Below the pieces are notes generated by a model. That model saw only the letters and a program-made list of their open reading frames with translations, was not told the origin of the DNA and searched no databases. This document shows positions 18,375 to 27,494 of a stretch of DNA of 64,000 nt, one piece after another (the first letter of the stretch is position 1; each line of letters opens with the position of its first letter). The DNA comes from Planctomonas sp. JC2975 (lineage in GTDB: Bacteria > Actinomycetota > Actinomycetes > Actinomycetales > Microbacteriaceae), in the NCBI RefSeq assembly GCF_012985205.1, contig NZ_JABEKS010000001.1, forward strand, positions 372,001-436,000, read 5' to 3'. The translations under genes and the position numbers were made by a program.

Positions 18375-18742
18375 GCTGTCGTCTGCCTCCTGAAGATGAG
18401 CACGGCAACGGCGATGAGGAGGAGTCCGCACACGATCTGTTCCAGCTGCAACCAGAGTGGGAACAGCCCGGGTATCGAGACGACTACGGCGATCGCCACA
18501 ATCATGATGGCGACGACGATACGCCAGCGCAGTAGCGCACGGCTTGAGCCGCGCACCGCACCCCGTGCGAAGGCGAGCATCAGGAGTGAGGTCGCGAAGA
18601 CGATGCAGAGCCGGATCCAGGCGGCGGTGGTCGCGACCGGCGAGTCCGCCAGGGTGAGGGCGACGAGGACGACGAGCGAGCAGGCGCTCAGGCCCGCGTA
18701 GCAGGCGACCAGGAGACGGGCTGTTTTCAGTGGAGTGTTCAT
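18371..18742 (-). CDS. Small four-span membrane protein, function unknown
   Basis: A 123-residue protein with four predicted membrane helices (about 9-32, 39-58, 73-93, 97-117) and no recognised domain. It starts at ATG 18742 and overlaps the kinase start by four bases, so it forms a three-gene operon with the two-component pair. Its position suggests an accessory to the sensor (ligand binding or signal input), but that is inference from context only. Confidence 0.75.
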   Translation of the reverse strand: MNTPLKTARLLVACYAGLSACSLVVLVALTLADSPVATTAAWIRLCIVFATSLLMLAFARGAVRGSSRALLRWRIVVAIMIVAIAVVVSIPGLFPLWLQLEQIVCGLLLIAVAVLIFRRQTTA

Positions 18743-18865
18743 ACCTCTACGGTCCCGTGACGCTGAGGCGGCGGCATCCGTAGTCCGGTCGGATCCGGAT
18801 CAACCGATCGGCTGGTGGACAGGTCGTGGTCTCTCCTGGTTCCTGCGGTCGTCGCGAAGCGCAGC

Positions 18866-18921
18866 ATCACGACAGAAACGTGGGACGCCGCGCGCGCGAC
18901 GTCCCACGTTTCTGTCGTGAT
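18866..18921. repeat. 22-bp perfect inverted repeat downstream of amt
   Basis: The arms 18866-18887 and 18900-18921 are exact reverse complements over 22 bases (core ACGACAGAAACGTGGGACG), separated by 12 GC-rich bases. It begins seven bases after the amt stop. No U-run follows on the minus strand, so it is either an unusual terminator/mRNA-end stabiliser or a dispersed palindromic (REP- or MITE-like) element. Confidence 0.85.
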
Positions 18922-18927
18922 CGAGGA

Positions 18928-20202
18928 TCAGGCGTTCTCGAGTGCGTAGCCCTCCTCGCCGTGCACGAAGGTGTCGACGCCGGCGATCTCGTCCTCGGTC
19001 TTGATGCGGAATCCCATCGTCTTCTGGATGACCCAGCCGATCGCGAAGGCCAGCACGAAGGAGTAGATCATCACGCTGAAGGCGCCGATCGCCTGCGCAC
19101 CGAGCTGCTGGAAGCTGCCGCCGTAGAGCAGGCTCGAGTACGGCTTGGTCGGGTCGCCGTCCACGTGGGTGAGGCCGAAGAAGCCGATGTACAGCGTTCC
19201 GATCAGACCACCGATGAGGTGGATGCCGACCACGTCGAGCGAGTCGTCGAATCCGAGCTTGAACTTCAGGTCGATCGAGAATGCGCACACCGCACCGACG
19301 AGCAGACCGAGAACGATGGCCCAGAACGGCGTCAGGATGTTGCACGCAGGGGTGATGGCGACCAGGCCGGCCACCGCACCGGATGCTGCTCCGATCGATG
19401 TTGGCTTGCCGTCCTTGATCCGTTCCACGATCAGCCAGCCGATCGTGGCCGCCGCCGGTGCGGCGAGGGTGTTGATCCAGGCGATGGCCGCGACGCCGTC
19501 GACAGCCGCCTCGGATCCGGCATTGAAGCCGAACCAACCGAACCACAGCAGCGCAGCACCGAGCAGTGTGAGCGGGACGTTATGCGGCTTCGTCATGCCC
19601 TTCTGGAATCCGACGCGCTTTCCGAGCACCAGGGCGAGTGCGAGTCCCGCCGCTCCGGCGTTGATGTGCACTGCCGTTCCGCCTGCGAAGTCGTTGACGT
19701 GCAGCACTGATGCGATCCAGCCGTCCTGCAGGTTGAACACCCAGTACGCGACGGGGAAGTAGACGACGGTCACCCAGATGCCTGCGAACACCATCCATGC
19801 GCCGAAGCGGGCGCGGTCAGCGATCGCGCCGGAGATCAAGGCGACGGTGATGATCGCGAACGTCGCCTGGAAGCCGGCGAACGCGAGAGAGTTCAGGTCG
19901 GGGGTCGCGCCGTCCTTGCCGAGCAGACCCGAGAGGCCCCAGTCAGGTGTGCCGAGCACGTGCGGGATCAGGGGTTTGCCGAAGGACAGCCCGTAGCCGT
20001 ACAGCACCCACAGCACGGCGACGATCGCGATGGCGCCGAAGCTCATCATCATCATGCTGATGACGCTCTTCGCCTTGACCATGCCGCCGTAGAAGAACGC
20101 CACTCCAGGCGTCATGAGCAGAACGAGTGCCGCTGCGACGAGCAGCCACAGCGAGTTCACGCTCGTCTGCGCGTCGTACGCGGCCGCTGCGTGGAACAAC
20201 AT
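18928..20202 (-). CDS. amt: Ammonium transporter Amt
   Basis: Trimeric ammonium channel, 424 residues with eleven predicted membrane spans. The ATG at 20202 (MLFHAAAAYDAQTSVN) has AGGGAG seven bases upstream; an upstream in-frame extension of 14 codons is not supported. Family signatures: the WLLVAAALVLLMTPGVAFFYGGM first helix pair, the ammonium-site FAGFQATFAIITVALISGA, and the twin pore histidines in AVHINAGAAG and VVGIHLIGG. A typical amt-glnK-glnD arrangement is absent; the gene stands alone. A candidate GlnR operator lies about 120 bases upstream. Confidence 0.97.
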   Translation of the reverse strand: MLFHAAAAYDAQTSVNSLWLLVAAALVLLMTPGVAFFYGGMVKAKSVISMMMMSFGAIAIVAVLWVLYGYGLSFGKPLIPHVLGTPDWGLSGLLGKDGATPDLNSLAFAGFQATFAIITVALISGAIADRARFGAWMVFAGIWVTVVYFPVAYWVFNLQDGWIASVLHVNDFAGGTAVHINAGAAGLALALVLGKRVGFQKGMTKPHNVPLTLLGAALLWFGWFGFNAGSEAAVDGVAAIAWINTLAAPAAATIGWLIVERIKDGKPTSIGAASGAVAGLVAITPACNILTPFWAIVLGLLVGAVCAFSIDLKFKLGFDDSLDVVGIHLIGGLIGTLYIGFFGLTHVDGDPTKPYSSLLYGGSFQQLGAQAIGAFSVMIYSFVLAFAIGWVIQKTMGFRIKTEDEIAGVDTFVHGEEGYALENA

Positions 20203-20517
20203 AGGGGTCTCCCTCTCGAAGAAAGCCGGTGTCGCCGTCACCATCCGGCTCGGGTGCCGATGTTCCTGGTGAGGTGTCGTCAGTCTCCTGCCGCCAGATT
20301 TCGCGTGAGAGGTTCGGTTGTTTCGCGGCCGTTACGGCCGAGTCCCCGATGTAAACATCGTGTTTCGGGAGGCGGGGAGGTCGCTGCCATTACGGGGTCT
20401 TCTGACGTGCCGTCAGGTGCTCTGGGCGACCGTGCTGGGCGGATCCGCGCTACGCGTCTCCAGTCACGGGTTCGCCGGGAAGGGCCGGAGCCGGGTTGCA
20501 GGCGCCCGCGAGGGCCC
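20203..20517. other. 315-base amt upstream region
   Basis: No gene is seen between the end of the glycosidase gene and amt. It holds the candidate GlnR sites (20320-20335 and a weaker one at 20351-20366), and no clear -10/-35 pair for amt. There is no hairpin with a U-run after the glycosidase stop. Confidence 0.6.
20320..20335 (-). promoter_or_regulatory. Candidate GlnR operator upstream of amt
   Basis: Read toward amt, the sequence is GTAAC-N6-GAAAC, an exact match to the gTnAC-N6-GaAAC half-site pair described for actinobacterial GlnR. A second, imperfect set (GAAAC-N6-TTTAC-N6-GACTC) lies 16-47 bases further upstream. The distance of ~120 bases to the start codon is typical of GlnR-activated amt genes. 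GlnR itself is not in the window. Confidence 0.6.
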
Positions 20518-22866
20518 TCAGGATGACACGCGCGCAGCGGCAGTCAGGCTGTAGCTGCCGTCCGCGCATCCGGTGACGGTCCAGCCGCCGGAATCGGGGG
20601 TCGTCTTCACGTTCGCCAGACCCGTCGAATGGATGATCGGCCTTTTTGCGCCCGGCACCCACACGTCCAGTCCGCACGACCGGTGCCGCGTCGCTCCGGC
20701 AAGTTGCACGTTCGCACCGCTCGAGGTGAGGCTCGAGATCGTTCCGGGTGCGGACCGCGGGTAGGCGCGCCCGAGGATGGTGAGCAGGTCGTCGCGGGGA
20801 GCGGCGTCCTGACCGGTCGCGCAGTCTTCGGGGATGAGTCCGTCACCGGTCGGACCGATGCCGTTCTGCGGGTCGCCGCAGGCCTGCTTCCACACCCAGT
20901 ACGCGCTACCCAGGCGGTTCGCATCCTCCGCCTTCGCGTAGCGGGTCAGCCGGGCGTCGACATCGGAGGTCGAGCCCCAGTAGCCGAATTCGCCCGACCA
21001 GACGGGGGCGTTGTACTCGTCGGCGACGCGCTGCGCGAGCGTGAACTGCCGGTCGATGCCGACGATCGGCGGGAGGCCGAGCGAGCGGTCCATCGTGATG
21101 GACTCGGCGTACAGGTGCGGCGAGAAGACGATGTCGTGGTCGGAGGTGAACGCGGGCGCGGGGCCGCTGTCGAAGCCGAGGCCCGACCACAGGATGCTCG
21201 GCTCGACGAACACCATCTGCCGTGAGCCCGCCGCGCGGATCGCCGCGATCGCCCTGTCGTAGTAGCGGCCGAGGAGATAGGACGTCGTCACCGGCGCGGT
21301 CTCGCCGAACCCGGGTTCGTTGAGGAGGTCGTACCCAGCCACCGTGGGGTCGTCGCCGAATGTCGCAGCGAGCCGACCCCACGTCCGAACCAGGGCCGAT
21401 TGCACGCCGTCGGTGTCGAAGTAGAAGTTCTGGAAGGCGCGGTCGCCCGCGGGCGAGATGTCGCGTCCGGTGAACTCGCAGCGAGCTGCGCCGTCGGAGA
21501 TCGTGGCCCATGCGGGAGCGCCGTCGTATCCCCACATCGGGTCGGTGCCCGGCCGGCAGGTCGTGCCCGCCGTCGTCGCACCCTTCCACCACCCGTCCTG
21601 GTGCATGTCGAGCACGATGTACACGCCGTGACGGTGCGCCCAGTCGACCGCGGAGGTGATCCGGGCGAGGTACTTCTGGTCGAAGACGCCCCGCTGCGGC
21701 TCCAGGGCCGACCAGGAGAGATTCAGTCGTACGACGTCGAATCCTTCCGCGGCGATCTGCGCGAAGTCCTCCTCGGTGAGCGGACGGGTGGCGGGCACGT
21801 CGGGCCGCGGCTGATAGAAGTCGACCAACTGGTTGACGTTGACGCCGCGCAGCAGCACCTGGTTGCCGCGGCCATCCGTGATCACGCGTCCCGATGCGCG
21901 GAGGAATCCGGCCGGCGCGGAATCCGCCTCTGATGCGCTGGCCGCTGTCTCCGGGAGTGCGACAGGCACGACGAGCGCGACTACGAGGGACGCGACGACG
22001 ATCGCCGCGGAGGTCACCAGTGGAAGGCGTGCGCGTCGCGCTGCTGGAACCCGCTCGACGACCAGGGCCGCGACGCCGGCGACCCACCCCAGGCACGCGC
22101 CGAACGAGAGACCGTCGGCGATGGCGACGTAGGCGGCCATCGCCGGCCAGAGATCGCCGCTCAGGCCTCCGTCCACGAGGAAGGCGATGAGCGCCTGAAC
22201 GAGACCAACGATCCCTCCGGCGACGAGAGCTGCCAGCCATCCGCCGAGGATGCCCGGGACGCGGGCGCGCATCCAGCGCAGGCAGAGCGCGGTGACCAGT
22301 GCGAGAAGGAGCATCGCGACGATGAGGGACAGAGGGCCGCGATCTGCTCGGGCAACGGGGACTCCGGGGGCATACGCCGCACTTGTCCACCAGAGTCCGG
22401 CGACGAACGGCGCGATGGCGGCGAAGAGCGCCGCCGGGATCAACGGCGATCCCGACGGGAATCGTTGCCGCGTGGTCCGTCCTCCGAACCACCGTGCGAA
22501 TGCCGCCACGATGAGTCCGGTCGGCACGGCTTTGGCCGTCACATAGCCTGCTGCCCAGGTGCTCGCCGCGAGGTTCCCGGTCATCACCAGACACGCCGTG
22601 GCCTGCGCCAGGAGCACCGCGAGGACGACCCCTGCCGCCAGCGTCCAGTACCGCTCGCCCGCGCGCACAGCCGCCCACCACACCACGGCGAGGAGCACTG
22701 GGACGAACACGAGGGACGCCGCAAACGGCCAGATGCCGGAGGCGAGGACGGGCGCCGCGCCCGACCATCCCGCGAGCGCGAGTAGTCCGGTGGGATCTGC
22801 CACCGCCTCGACGACGACCAGGCCGAGCGCGGCGGACACCGCGACGAGGGGACGGCGAACCGACAT
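20518..22866 (-). CDS. Membrane-anchored GH5-type glycoside hydrolase (endoglycosylceramidase-like)
   Basis: A 782-residue fusion: about nine membrane spans in residues 1-300, then an extracytoplasmic TIM-barrel glycosidase from about residue 325 and a C-terminal beta-sandwich-like tail. The barrel begins VITDGRGNQVLLRGVNVNQLV, has YIVLDMHQDGWW, the acid/base Glu in AGYDLLNEPGFG and the nucleophile Glu in VWSGEFGYWGS, the pattern of GH5 glycosylceramidase-like enzymes. ATG 22866 with GGAG eight bases upstream is preferred over a TTG at 22890. Substrate unknown; glycolipid or beta-glucan are both possible. Confidence 0.82.
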   Translation of the reverse strand: MSVRRPLVAVSAALGLVVVEAVADPTGLLALAGWSGAAPVLASGIWPFAASLVFVPVLLAVVWWAAVRAGERYWTLAAGVVLAVLLAQATACLVMTGNLAASTWAAGYVTAKAVPTGLIVAAFARWFGGRTTRQRFPSGSPLIPAALFAAIAPFVAGLWWTSAAYAPGVPVARADRGPLSLIVAMLLLALVTALCLRWMRARVPGILGGWLAALVAGGIVGLVQALIAFLVDGGLSGDLWPAMAAYVAIADGLSFGACLGWVAGVAALVVERVPAARRARLPLVTSAAIVVASLVVALVVPVALPETAASASEADSAPAGFLRASGRVITDGRGNQVLLRGVNVNQLVDFYQPRPDVPATRPLTEEDFAQIAAEGFDVVRLNLSWSALEPQRGVFDQKYLARITSAVDWAHRHGVYIVLDMHQDGWWKGATTAGTTCRPGTDPMWGYDGAPAWATISDGAARCEFTGRDISPAGDRAFQNFYFDTDGVQSALVRTWGRLAATFGDDPTVAGYDLLNEPGFGETAPVTTSYLLGRYYDRAIAAIRAAGSRQMVFVEPSILWSGLGFDSGPAPAFTSDHDIVFSPHLYAESITMDRSLGLPPIVGIDRQFTLAQRVADEYNAPVWSGEFGYWGSTSDVDARLTRYAKAEDANRLGSAYWVWKQACGDPQNGIGPTGDGLIPEDCATGQDAAPRDDLLTILGRAYPRSAPGTISSLTSSGANVQLAGATRHRSCGLDVWVPGAKRPIIHSTGLANVKTTPDSGGWTVTGCADGSYSLTAAARVSS

Positions 22867-23168
22867 CGTGACACTCCATCGTGACGACAAGCAGGGGCGC
22901 GGCCGGCGAGGGCAGCCAGCACAGAATGAACGATCGATCCCGCAGAATCAAATCCGCCGTCGCTGCTGAGACGACACCGCGGGCGTTCCCATGAGGATGT
23001 CTCTGGTTTTGCGGCACGGTTCCACGTACTGTGCGATCTAGCGGACACACCAGGACCGGGGGCCAGTCCGCAGACGCCGGCGTGTCAGCGAGGTGCTTCG
23101 CACGACGACGGCCGCTTCCCGGGTCGACGCGGCCCTGACGCCGTTGCGCTGGAGCTTGGGGGTTCGAG
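22867..23168. other. 302-base divergent region between glycosidase and MFS genes
   Basis: No gene is seen. On the minus strand TTGATT (22946-22951) and CATTCT (22923-22928) at 17-base spacing form a weak promoter candidate for the glycosidase gene. On the plus strand nothing better than scattered partial -35 matches was found. No clear operator palindrome. Confidence 0.5.
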
Positions 23169-24773
23169 ATGGCGGAACGATGGGGAGCGGTGACGGTCCT
23201 GGGTGCGGCCCAGTTCGTCATGGTGCTGGACAGCACGGTGATGAACGTGTCGATCTCGACCGTCGTCAAGGATCTGCACACGACGATCACGGCGATGCAG
23301 ACGACGATCACCTTCTACACGCTCACGATGGCGGCGTTCATGCTGCTGGGAGCCAAGCTGGGCGACATCTGGGGTCGCAGACGCGCGCTCGTCATCGGGT
23401 CGATCGTCTACGCCATCGGATCGGGAACCACGGCGCTCAGCCCGAACATCGGGGTGCTGTTCGTCGGCTGGTCCGTGGTGGAGGGTCTCGGGGCCGTTCT
23501 GGTGATCCCTGCCATCGCCGCACTCATCGCCGACAACTACTCGGGTCACGCCAGGGTGACGGCGTTCGCTGTCATCGGCGCGTCATCGGGCGTGGCAGTC
23601 GCCGCCGGACCTCTCATCGGCGGATTCCTCACCACCTACGCGAGCTGGCGTTACGTGTTCGCGGGCGAGGTCGTCATCATGGCGGTCGTCCTGCTCTTCA
23701 GCCGCGTGGTGCACGACAGCGGCGCGCGGGAACGTGTGCCGATCGACCTCCTGTCCGTCGTGCTCTCTGCATTGGGCCTCGTGCTCGTCGTCTGGGGTCT
23801 CCTGCAGACGAAGACGTGGGGCTGGATCCTGCCCACCCAGGACGCCTCCCTGCTCGGGCTCTCCCCCGTTCCATTCATCGTCGCCGCCGGCGCAGTGGCG
23901 CTCTGGCTGTTCTTCGTCCGGCAGCGCCGCTTGATCGCAAAGGGTCGGACGCCGCTGCTCGACCCGTCGATCCTGCAGCTCCGTCAGCTCCGCGCCGGGA
24001 TCGGAAGCCTCGGACTCCAGTACACGGTGACGGCGGGACTGTTCTTCATCGTGCCGATCTACCTGCAGCTCACGCTGGGGCTGAACGCCTTGACCACCGG
24101 CCTTCGGATCTTCCCGTTGTCCGTGTCGCTGGTGCTGTTCTCGATCGTCGGCACCGTGCTGGCCCGGCGGGTCTCGCCGAAGCGCATCTCACGGATCGGC
24201 CAGCTCGCGCTTGTCGTGGCGAGTCTCATCCTTCTCGGCTCGGTCGATCCCGAGCTCGACACGTTCGTCTTCGGCCTCGGCATGTTCATCGCAGGCGCGG
24301 CGCTCGGCCTGCTCGCGTCCCAGCTCGGAAACGTGACGATGTCGGCGGTCGGACCGGATCAGCTCAGCGAGGCCGGCGGCGTGCAGGGCGTCTTCCAGAA
24401 CCTCGGATCGTCACTCGGCACAGCACTGATCGGTTCCGTGATGATCGCCGCGTTGTCCACAGCGTTCGCCGGAAACGTCGCCGCGAGCAGCCTGCCGCAG
24501 AGCTTGCAGAGCCAGGTGCAGGAGCAGACGCAGCACGGCGTCGGCGTCATCCCGGTATCCGGTGTCTCGCAGATCGCGCAGGATCAGGGACTCTCCTCGT
24601 CCGACAGCGAGAAGCTGGCGTCCCTCTACAGCTCGTCGCAACTCGAAGCGCTCCGGCTGTCGTTCGCCGCACTCTCGCTCATCTCGTGCGCCGCCCTGTT
24701 CTTCTCCCGGAACCTGCCGAGCGAGGTCCCTGGAAAGGACGCGCGCACGAAGGCGAAGGGGGTACCCGCTTGA
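23169..24773 (+). CDS. DHA2-family MFS multidrug efflux transporter (14 spans)
   Basis: Proton-coupled drug exporter of 534 residues with about 14 membrane spans, as in the DHA2/EmrB-QacA group. Seen: the motif D1-like LDSTVMNVSISTVVKDL in span 1, motif A LGAKLGDIWGRRRAL, and motif C IGASSGVAVAAGPLIGGFL in span 5. A long loop of about 90 residues before the last span is rich in Ser and Gln. The ATG at 23169 follows GGGGG; no regulator gene of the usual TetR type is adjacent. Substrate cannot be told. Confidence 0.92.
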   Translation: MAERWGAVTVLGAAQFVMVLDSTVMNVSISTVVKDLHTTITAMQTTITFYTLTMAAFMLLGAKLGDIWGRRRALVIGSIVYAIGSGTTALSPNIGVLFVGWSVVEGLGAVLVIPAIAALIADNYSGHARVTAFAVIGASSGVAVAAGPLIGGFLTTYASWRYVFAGEVVIMAVVLLFSRVVHDSGARERVPIDLLSVVLSALGLVLVVWGLLQTKTWGWILPTQDASLLGLSPVPFIVAAGAVALWLFFVRQRRLIAKGRTPLLDPSILQLRQLRAGIGSLGLQYTVTAGLFFIVPIYLQLTLGLNALTTGLRIFPLSVSLVLFSIVGTVLARRVSPKRISRIGQLALVVASLILLGSVDPELDTFVFGLGMFIAGAALGLLASQLGNVTMSAVGPDQLSEAGGVQGVFQNLGSSLGTALIGSVMIAALSTAFAGNVAASSLPQSLQSQVQEQTQHGVGVIPVSGVSQIAQDQGLSSSDSEKLASLYSSSQLEALRLSFAALSLISCAALFFSRNLPSEVPGKDARTKAKGVPA

Positions 24774-24836
24774 CGCATGTCTCTTGCCAGGCGATCGGCA
24801 TGCGCCGGCCACGGGCCGAGTCGAGGTGCGGCCCAC

Positions 24837-25889
24837 TCAGTCGTGCGGCGGGAGTTCGCCGGAGGTGAGCGCGATCAGCCGGGACGTCGCGCGCAGGTAC
24901 TTCTTGCGGTATCCGCCCTGGAGCATCTCGGCATCGAACACATCGCTGAGTGGCACGCCGCTTGCGACGATGGGGATCTCGGCATCGTAGACGCGGTCGA
25001 TGAATGCGACGAAGCGCAGCGCCTCCATCTGGTCGTGGAGCTGCTCGACGTCGGCGAGCGCGATCACGTCGACTCCGGCGACCAGCTTGATGTACTTGGA
25101 GGGATGCACCGTGGCCAGATGGTCGACGACCTCGCGGAAGCGGTCGGCGGTCACGTGCTCGCCGCGACTGCGGATCGCGCCGACAACACGCGCGAGCGTG
25201 CCGTCGTCCACGGACGCCGCCTCACCCGAGACATCGCGGCGGCGGTAGTCCAGCCCGTCGATCCGGATCGTCTCGAAGTGCGAGGAGAGCGACTGGATCT
25301 CGCGCAGGAAGTCCGATGCGGCGAAGCGTCCCTCACCGAGTGCCTGAGGCGGTGTGTTCGACGTTGCCGCGATGCGGGTGCCGCTGGCGACCAGCGCACC
25401 AAGCAGCCGCGTCATCATCATGGTGTCACCGGGATCGTCGAGCTCGAACTCGTCGATGCAGATCAAGCGGGACCCGCGGAGCAGGTCGATCGTCGGCTGG
25501 AAGCCGAGCGCTCCCACCAGCGCGGTGTACTCGATGAAGGTTCCGAAGTACTTGGGGGCGGGTGCCGCGTGCCACAACGCCGCGAGCAGATGCGTCTTGC
25601 CGACGCCGAAACCGCCGTCGAGGTAGACGCCCGGCTTGTGCTCGACGACCTTCTTGCGACCCCACCCGAAGAATCCGCTCGGCTGCTGGGGCGCCCACGT
25701 GCGGACCAGCGACTGCAGGGTGCTCACGGCTGCGGCCTGCGAGGGGAATTCCCGATCGGGCCGATACGAGTCGAACGTGGCAGTGTGGAACTGAGGCGGC
25801 GGAACCAACTCGGCCGCGATCTCGCGACCCGTGATCGACGGCGTCACTGCGGTGAGACGATCGGCTTCCGGAAGCGAGTTCGCGGACAT
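24837..25889 (-). CDS. zapE: ZapE/AFG1-like cell-division ATPase
   Basis: AFG1-type P-loop ATPase of 350 residues. Walker A is YLDGGFGVGKTHLLAA, Walker B is LICIDEFELDDPGD, and the later signatures AATSNTPPQALGEGRF and FIDRVYD are family-typical. In Proteobacteria ZapE acts at the division septum; mitochondrial AFG1 handles membrane proteins. The function in actinobacteria is not settled, so the symbol marks homology. ATG 25889 has AAAGGA just upstream. It is divergent from the sulfurtransferase gene across 146 bases. Confidence 0.92.
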   Translation of the reverse strand: MSANSLPEADRLTAVTPSITGREIAAELVPPPQFHTATFDSYRPDREFPSQAAAVSTLQSLVRTWAPQQPSGFFGWGRKKVVEHKPGVYLDGGFGVGKTHLLAALWHAAPAPKYFGTFIEYTALVGALGFQPTIDLLRGSRLICIDEFELDDPGDTMMMTRLLGALVASGTRIAATSNTPPQALGEGRFAASDFLREIQSLSSHFETIRIDGLDYRRRDVSGEAASVDDGTLARVVGAIRSRGEHVTADRFREVVDHLATVHPSKYIKLVAGVDVIALADVEQLHDQMEALRFVAFIDRVYDAEIPIVASGVPLSDVFDAEMLQGGYRKKYLRATSRLIALTSGELPPHD

Positions 25890-26035
25890 CTGTTCCTTTG
25901 TGTGTCGAAGTCTTACTCTTGCCCCTGCGCAGCCGACGGGCCGTGCGTAAGTTCGCGTGAGGGACAGGCGTCAAGCTTAACCGGCAGGATCCGGCCCCTT
26001 CGCCCCCGCAGTACGCGCCCAACAAGGAGGAAACC

Positions 26036-26938
26036 ATGAGCGTGGGATTCGACGATTCCGCGAAGTTCGCCGAGTACGCACATCCGGAGAGGCTGGTGAG
26101 CACCGAATGGCTCGCCGCACACCTCGGCGACGAAGGTCTCGTGGTGGTGGAATCCGACGAAGACGTTCTCCTCTACGAGACGGGCCACATCCCGACGGCC
26201 GTCAAGATCGACTGGCACACCGACCTCAACGATCCCGTCCTCCGCGACTTCGTCTCGGCGGAGCGCTTCGCCCAGCTGCTGGGCGAGAAGGGCATCTCCC
26301 GCGACACCACCGTCGTCATCTACGGCGACAAGAACAACTGGTGGGCCGCGTATGCCCTGTGGATCTTCACGCTGTTCGGGCACGAGGACGTTCGCCTCCT
26401 CGACGGCGGCCGCGACAAGTGGATCGCCGAAGGGCGCGAGATCACGACGGAGCAGACTCAGGTGACGCCCGCCTCCTATCCGGTGGTGCAGCGCGACGAC
26501 ACTGTCATCCGTGCGTTCAAGGACGACGTGCTGGCCCATCTCGGACACGGACCCCTCATCGACGTCCGTTCGCCGGAGGAGTACAGCGGCGAGCGCACCG
26601 AGATCCCCGGCTACCCGACGGAGAGCGCTCTGCGTCCCGGTCACATCCCCTCCGCGGCATCCGTGCCGTGGGCGCGCGCAGCGGCGCCGGATGCGACCTT
26701 CAAGACCCGCGCCGAGCTCGAGGCCATCTACAAGGGCGAAGCGGGCCTCCAGGACGGTGACGACGTGATCGCCTACTGCCGCATCGGCGAGCGTTCCAGC
26801 CACACGTGGTTCGTGCTCAGCCACCTGCTGGGCTTCTCGAACGTCCGCAACTACGACGGCTCGTGGACCGAGTGGGGCAGCGCAGTGCGCGTTCCGATCA
26901 TCAAGGGGACCGAGCGGGGCGAGGTGCCTGCGGTCTGA
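26036..26938 (+). CDS. sseA: Two-domain sulfurtransferase (thiosulfate/3-mercaptopyruvate type)
   Basis: Cytoplasmic tandem rhodanese of 300 residues. The inactive first domain ([18 protein letters not shown]) is followed by the catalytic domain with the loop [13 protein letters not shown]; the loop sequence CRIGERS resembles thiosulfate sulfurtransferases (CysA type) more than mercaptopyruvate enzymes. ATG 26036 has AAGGAGG at ideal spacing, suggesting strong translation. It is followed by a terminator and then by sufE on the same strand, so the pair probably cooperates in sulfur transfer. Confidence 0.93.
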   Translation: MSVGFDDSAKFAEYAHPERLVSTEWLAAHLGDEGLVVVESDEDVLLYETGHIPTAVKIDWHTDLNDPVLRDFVSAERFAQLLGEKGISRDTTVVIYGDKNNWWAAYALWIFTLFGHEDVRLLDGGRDKWIAEGREITTEQTQVTPASYPVVQRDDTVIRAFKDDVLAHLGHGPLIDVRSPEEYSGERTEIPGYPTESALRPGHIPSAASVPWARAAAPDATFKTRAELEAIYKGEAGLQDGDDVIAYCRIGERSSHTWFVLSHLLGFSNVRNYDGSWTEWGSAVRVPIIKGTERGEVPAV

Positions 26939-26947
26939 CCGCGACGG

Positions 26948-26983
26948 AAGGGGCGGCGGGGCACGTCTCCGCCGCCCCTTTTC
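26948..26983 (+). terminator. Rho-independent terminator after sulfurtransferase gene
   Basis: AAGGGGCGGCGG and CCGCCGCCCCTT form a 12-bp stem with a 9-base loop, followed by TTTTC, starting nine bases after the stop. Read-through into sufE remains possible. Confidence 0.85.
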
Positions 26984-27026
26984 GGTTCCAGAACTCTCCA
27001 GTCCGCCGTGCGAAAATGGATGCCTC

Positions 27027-27464
27027 ATGACCACCGACACACTCCCCGCCACTCTTCAGGAGATCAAGGAGGAGTTCCTCGCGCTCGAACTGCGCGAACG
27101 ACTCCAGCTCCTCCTCGAGTTCTCCAACGAGCTCCCGGAGCTTCCTGAGCGGTATCGGGATCATCCCGACTTGTTCGAGCGGGTCGTCGAGTGTCAGTCC
27201 CCCGTGTTCATCTTCGTCGAGGTGGATGACGACGACATCGTTCACCTCTACGCCACGGCCCCGCGCGAATCCCCGACGACCAGGGGCTTCGCGTCGATCC
27301 TGGCGCAGGGTCTCGCCGGCCTCACCGCGGACGAGGTGCTCGCCGTCCCCGACGACTACCCGCAAGAACTCGGCCTCAACGAGGCGGTGTCACCGCTGCG
27401 CGTCCGCGGGATGACGGCGCTCCTCGGTCGCACGAAGCACCAGGTCCGACTGAAGCGCCACTGA
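27027..27464 (+). CDS. sufE: SufE-family cysteine-desulfurase activator
   Basis: Accepts sulfur from a SufS-type cysteine desulfurase for Fe-S cluster assembly. The 145 residues have the acceptor cysteine in RVVECQSPVFIFVEVD and the conserved C-terminal PLRVRGMTALLGRTKHQV. ATG at 27027. Normal length. It sits downstream of the sulfurtransferase, an actinobacterial pairing, while suf operon genes are elsewhere. Convergent with the next gene with 30 bases between. Confidence 0.95.
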   Translation: MTTDTLPATLQEIKEEFLALELRERLQLLLEFSNELPELPERYRDHPDLFERVVECQSPVFIFVEVDDDDIVHLYATAPRESPTTRGFASILAQGLAGLTADEVLAVPDDYPQELGLNEAVSPLRVRGMTALLGRTKHQVRLKRH

Positions 27465-27494
27465 GCCCACTGGTGAACTCGTTGCGCGCGAGCG

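Noticed and set aside
17106-18701. 531-codon plus-strand open frame opposite the two-component genes
   Set aside because: Antisense to the kinase and small membrane protein, which have clear motifs and overlaps.
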